This document shows positions 31,261 to 32,967 of a stretch of 32,967 nucleotides of DNA, in pieces. Source of the DNA: Spongospora subterranea (Eukaryota; Endomyxa; Phytomyxea; Plasmodiophorida; Plasmodiophoridae); assembly GCA_900404475.1 (NCBI GenBank), contig OUQQ01000159.1, positions 6,103-39,069 of the forward strand. Direction: 5' to 3'. The number at the start of each line of letters is the position of its first letter. The stretch's first letter is position 1. A program made the translations under genes and the position numbers. Under the pieces are notes generated by a model. It ran no database searches, was not told where the DNA came from, and worked only from the letters and a program-made list of their open reading frames with translations.

Positions 31261-31687
31261 AATATTCAACTGTGAAAGTGGTAGCGGCGTTTCATGTTTG
31301 ATTGAGTTTCTGCCCGAAACCACATGAACAAGAAGAAGAGGATTAATAACAAACTTGTCGACGTGAATCTGTTGGCTGAAAACACACAACAAATGTAGAA
31401 TTGACAAGAGGGTGTTGATATTGGTTGATAATCGGGCGATGAACGGGTCAACAGTAATTCGATCGACAACACGCCATTCGTACCGATATAGATATCGGGG
31501 TCGATATCATCTGACGGGGGTCTATTGATCGACCGATGATCGTGATCGGATTGATGATGATCGGGGTCGGATACGATCCTCGCCTCCGTCATCGTCTGCC
31601 CATCGCCCTGTTCCTGACCCGGATCGATTCCCAGCTGACGACGCCGATCGTGCTCCAGTTTCTCGTGATGGCCACTCCATCTGCTGT

Positions 31688-32345
31688 TCATCGCCGATTT
31701 TCTGTCCAATACTGACCGAACCTAAAACCCACCGAAAACACTAAGAACCACTTTAAGAGTCCCGAAATGATCACAATGTCGATAACACTGTAATTGTCGA
31801 GGAAATCGGGAACCGACGCGTGGTCAATTCGGTACAGGAACAAGGTAATCCCGACCCGTTCATGATTCGCTGGTGAACCCCTTTCGTCGCTATTCAAATA
31901 CTGCATATACTGTCGATAATCGATCTGATTCGTGATCTCAAACAATCGACCCCGTTCCTGGATATCGCCGTATTCCTTATCGTCTAGGAGAAAAGTGGGG
32001 GTCGATATCACAATCTGATCGTGATTCCGCTGTCGGAGCCCATCATTCCCTACAATGATCGCGAATTCCTTCGATCCTATCGATGATCGATTTCCGACGG
32101 GCGTTGCGTCTGCCGATATCAGCGAGGTTGGCGGCGCCATCTCCTTCCATCATAAGATGGCCTTGTAGGGCGCAACACAATCTCAATCAAACCGAAGATA
32201 TCGACCGGGGTGGCGCGATCGTACCAATCAAACTCGGCCAACTGTTCGCCCAATGATTTTTGACGAAACACCGTTTCCGATTTGCATTTTGTGACGAAAT
32301 GCGTTTGGTCAGCGAAATGTGTGTTGTTGGCGTCGATTGCGGATA
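31688..32345 (-). CDS. Candidate two-exon gene with one C-terminal membrane helix
   Basis: The first exon (about 32345-32179) reads THFADQTHFVTKCKSETVFR, QKSLGEQLAEFDWYDRATPV and DIFGLIEI. A 35-base intron (32144-32178, GTGTTG...GGAAG) joins in phase 0 to an exon from 32143: EMAPPTSLISADATPVGNRS, EFAIIVGNDGLRQRNHDQIV, FEITNQIDYRQYMQYLNSDE, ITLFLYRIDHASVPDFL, then a helix VIDIVIISGLLKWFLVF near 31740. The WYDRATPVDIFGLIEIVL segment can be laid over WRYPAEDGLNQLIEWINIL of member B, so this may be a diverged relative. The start codon and end are not resolved. Confidence 0.35.
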
Positions 32346-32677
32346 TGGAACAGGATTCAACTTCATAAGGAGACGAGGAGAATGTCGATCAATGAACAAG
32401 GCAGAGGAAACAGTTCTGGGGGATCAATTAAGGAAATGCCAAATCCACAACGAGGGACATTATGGAGAATGAGGAAACACATTACATTAGACCATAAAAC
32501 TGACAAATGCAACAAGACGATGTGAAAACCTGTCAGATCGAGACAAAGACAATATGGAATACCCAGGTGGAAGAGAGTATTGGGCACAATTGGCCAGATA
32601 TCACATTGACTATATCGATATGATCATGATAATAACCATAACGATCGACTGTTCATCATCTAATCAACACCAATGAC
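32346..32677. other. Unresolved spacer
   Basis: The minus strand 32363-32587 is open and hydrophobic (FHIVLLHLSVLWSNVMCFLI). The plus strand 32260-32472 is also open. Neither is convincing. It may hold the promoter or first exon of the gene to its left. Confidence 0.25.
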
Positions 32678-32967
32678 TCAGGAAGCGATTCCATCATCAT
32701 GGATTTTGCCGTACCATTCATAATCGTTGAGGAATGAGACAATCGCCTCCTTCGCGAAACTAATCAGTTCCGGACAAGGATTTCCTGCAACGCTGGAACT
32801 GCGGTAGTTTCCATTCCGGCGTTCTGTAGACATCGTCCCAGACACCACCGGTTTTGAGACCTTTCCCGATGGGGGGCACCCCGTTCAGTTTCCGCTGGAC
32901 GTTGGTAGTCCACATGCTCGTCGTCCGACATATAGCTGCTGTTTCCCTCAGGTACAGTTAAAGCGCT
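32678..32967 (-). CDS. 3' end of a spliced gene, cut by the window edge
   Basis: Two exons with matching phase: 32967-32861 (35 codons plus AG; ALTVPEGNSSYMSDDEHVDY, QRPAETERGAPHRE), a 68-base intron (GTCTCA...TTCCAG), and 32792-32678 (C plus 37 codons and TGA; VAGNPCPELISFAKEAIVSF, LNDYEWYGKIHDDGIAS). The N-terminal part is acidic and polar. The last exon is helical, ending in an aromatic stretch. I recognise no family. The 5' part lies outside the window. Confidence 0.45.

Noticed and set aside
31100..31850. PIEZO-type channel C-terminus
   Set aside because: FLDNYSVIDIVIISG and PDMLIDFVSTRDL loosely resemble the last helix and C-terminal domain of PIEZO, but conserved motifs are absent, the two pieces are in frames that do not join, and no pore or blade helices are visible nearby.
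32180..32260. Insect-type chemoreceptor C-terminal WY motif
   Set aside because: DWYDRATPV...LRPTRP resembles the end of insect odorant receptors, but it is followed by a polar region, not the final helix, and there are no seven helices upstream.
1..32967. tRNA, rRNA, CRISPR or transposon features
   Set aside because: No tRNA-like cloverleaf, rRNA-like block, spaced repeat array, transposase-like protein or terminal inverted repeat was seen on reading. A computed scan was not possible.

Overview
This is eukaryotic nuclear DNA. Genes are split by many short introns (roughly 35-400 bases, GT...AG) and use the standard code, with TAA and TGA ending identified genes. The six recognisable genes are eukaryote-specific: a FANCJ-type helicase, a snRNA-activating-complex Myb subunit, an axonemal DM10/EF-hand protein, TMEM209, a MEF2-type MADS factor and a cyclic-nucleotide-binding-domain ion channel. 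The axonemal gene means the organism makes cilia or flagella. A flagellated unicellular opisthokont (choanoflagellate, ichthyosporean or chytrid-like) or a small invertebrate would fit. The sequence alone does not decide.

Layout. 1-1.4 kb: coding-like fragments of an unrecognised upstream gene. 1.43-4.80 kb (+): FANCJ/BRIP1-like Fe-S DNA helicase. 4.8-6.4 kb: two small unassigned ORFs and unresolved sequence. 6.41-10.7 kb (+): SNAPC4-like protein with Myb repeats and, unusually, a tail of AT-hooks. 10.92-14.27 kb (+): EFHC1/2-like protein with three DM10 domains and two EF-hands. 14.37-16.37 kb (-): TMEM209-like protein, convergent with the EFHC gene. 17.36-18.00 kb (-): MADS-box factor, with two perfect MEF2 sites (CTAAATATAG) just upstream of it. 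18.42-24.54 kb (-): two complete six-helix channel repeats, each with a C-linker and cyclic-nucleotide-binding domain. Splice phases join them into one polypeptide.

24.5-33 kb is much harder to read. It is rich in CGAT/GATC words and GAT/CAT triplet repeats, and both strands carry long open frames. The best-supported content is a small family of related minus-strand exons (25.5, 26.1 and 27.1 kb, perhaps also 32.2 kb), a plus-strand ORF at 28.0-28.5 kb, several candidate membrane-protein exons between 30 and 32.3 kb, and the 3' end of a spliced gene that runs off the right edge.

The genes do not form one pathway. DNA repair, snRNA transcription, cilium, nuclear-envelope/ER membrane, transcription-factor and channel genes sit side by side, as expected for a compact eukaryotic genome. 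The observations most worth following are the tandem two-repeat channel with abnormal pores, the MEF2 sites in front of the MADS gene, the SNAPC4/AT-hook architecture and the small tandem gene family. Exon boundaries and protein names are read by eye from sequence and from remembered family features. No search was run.
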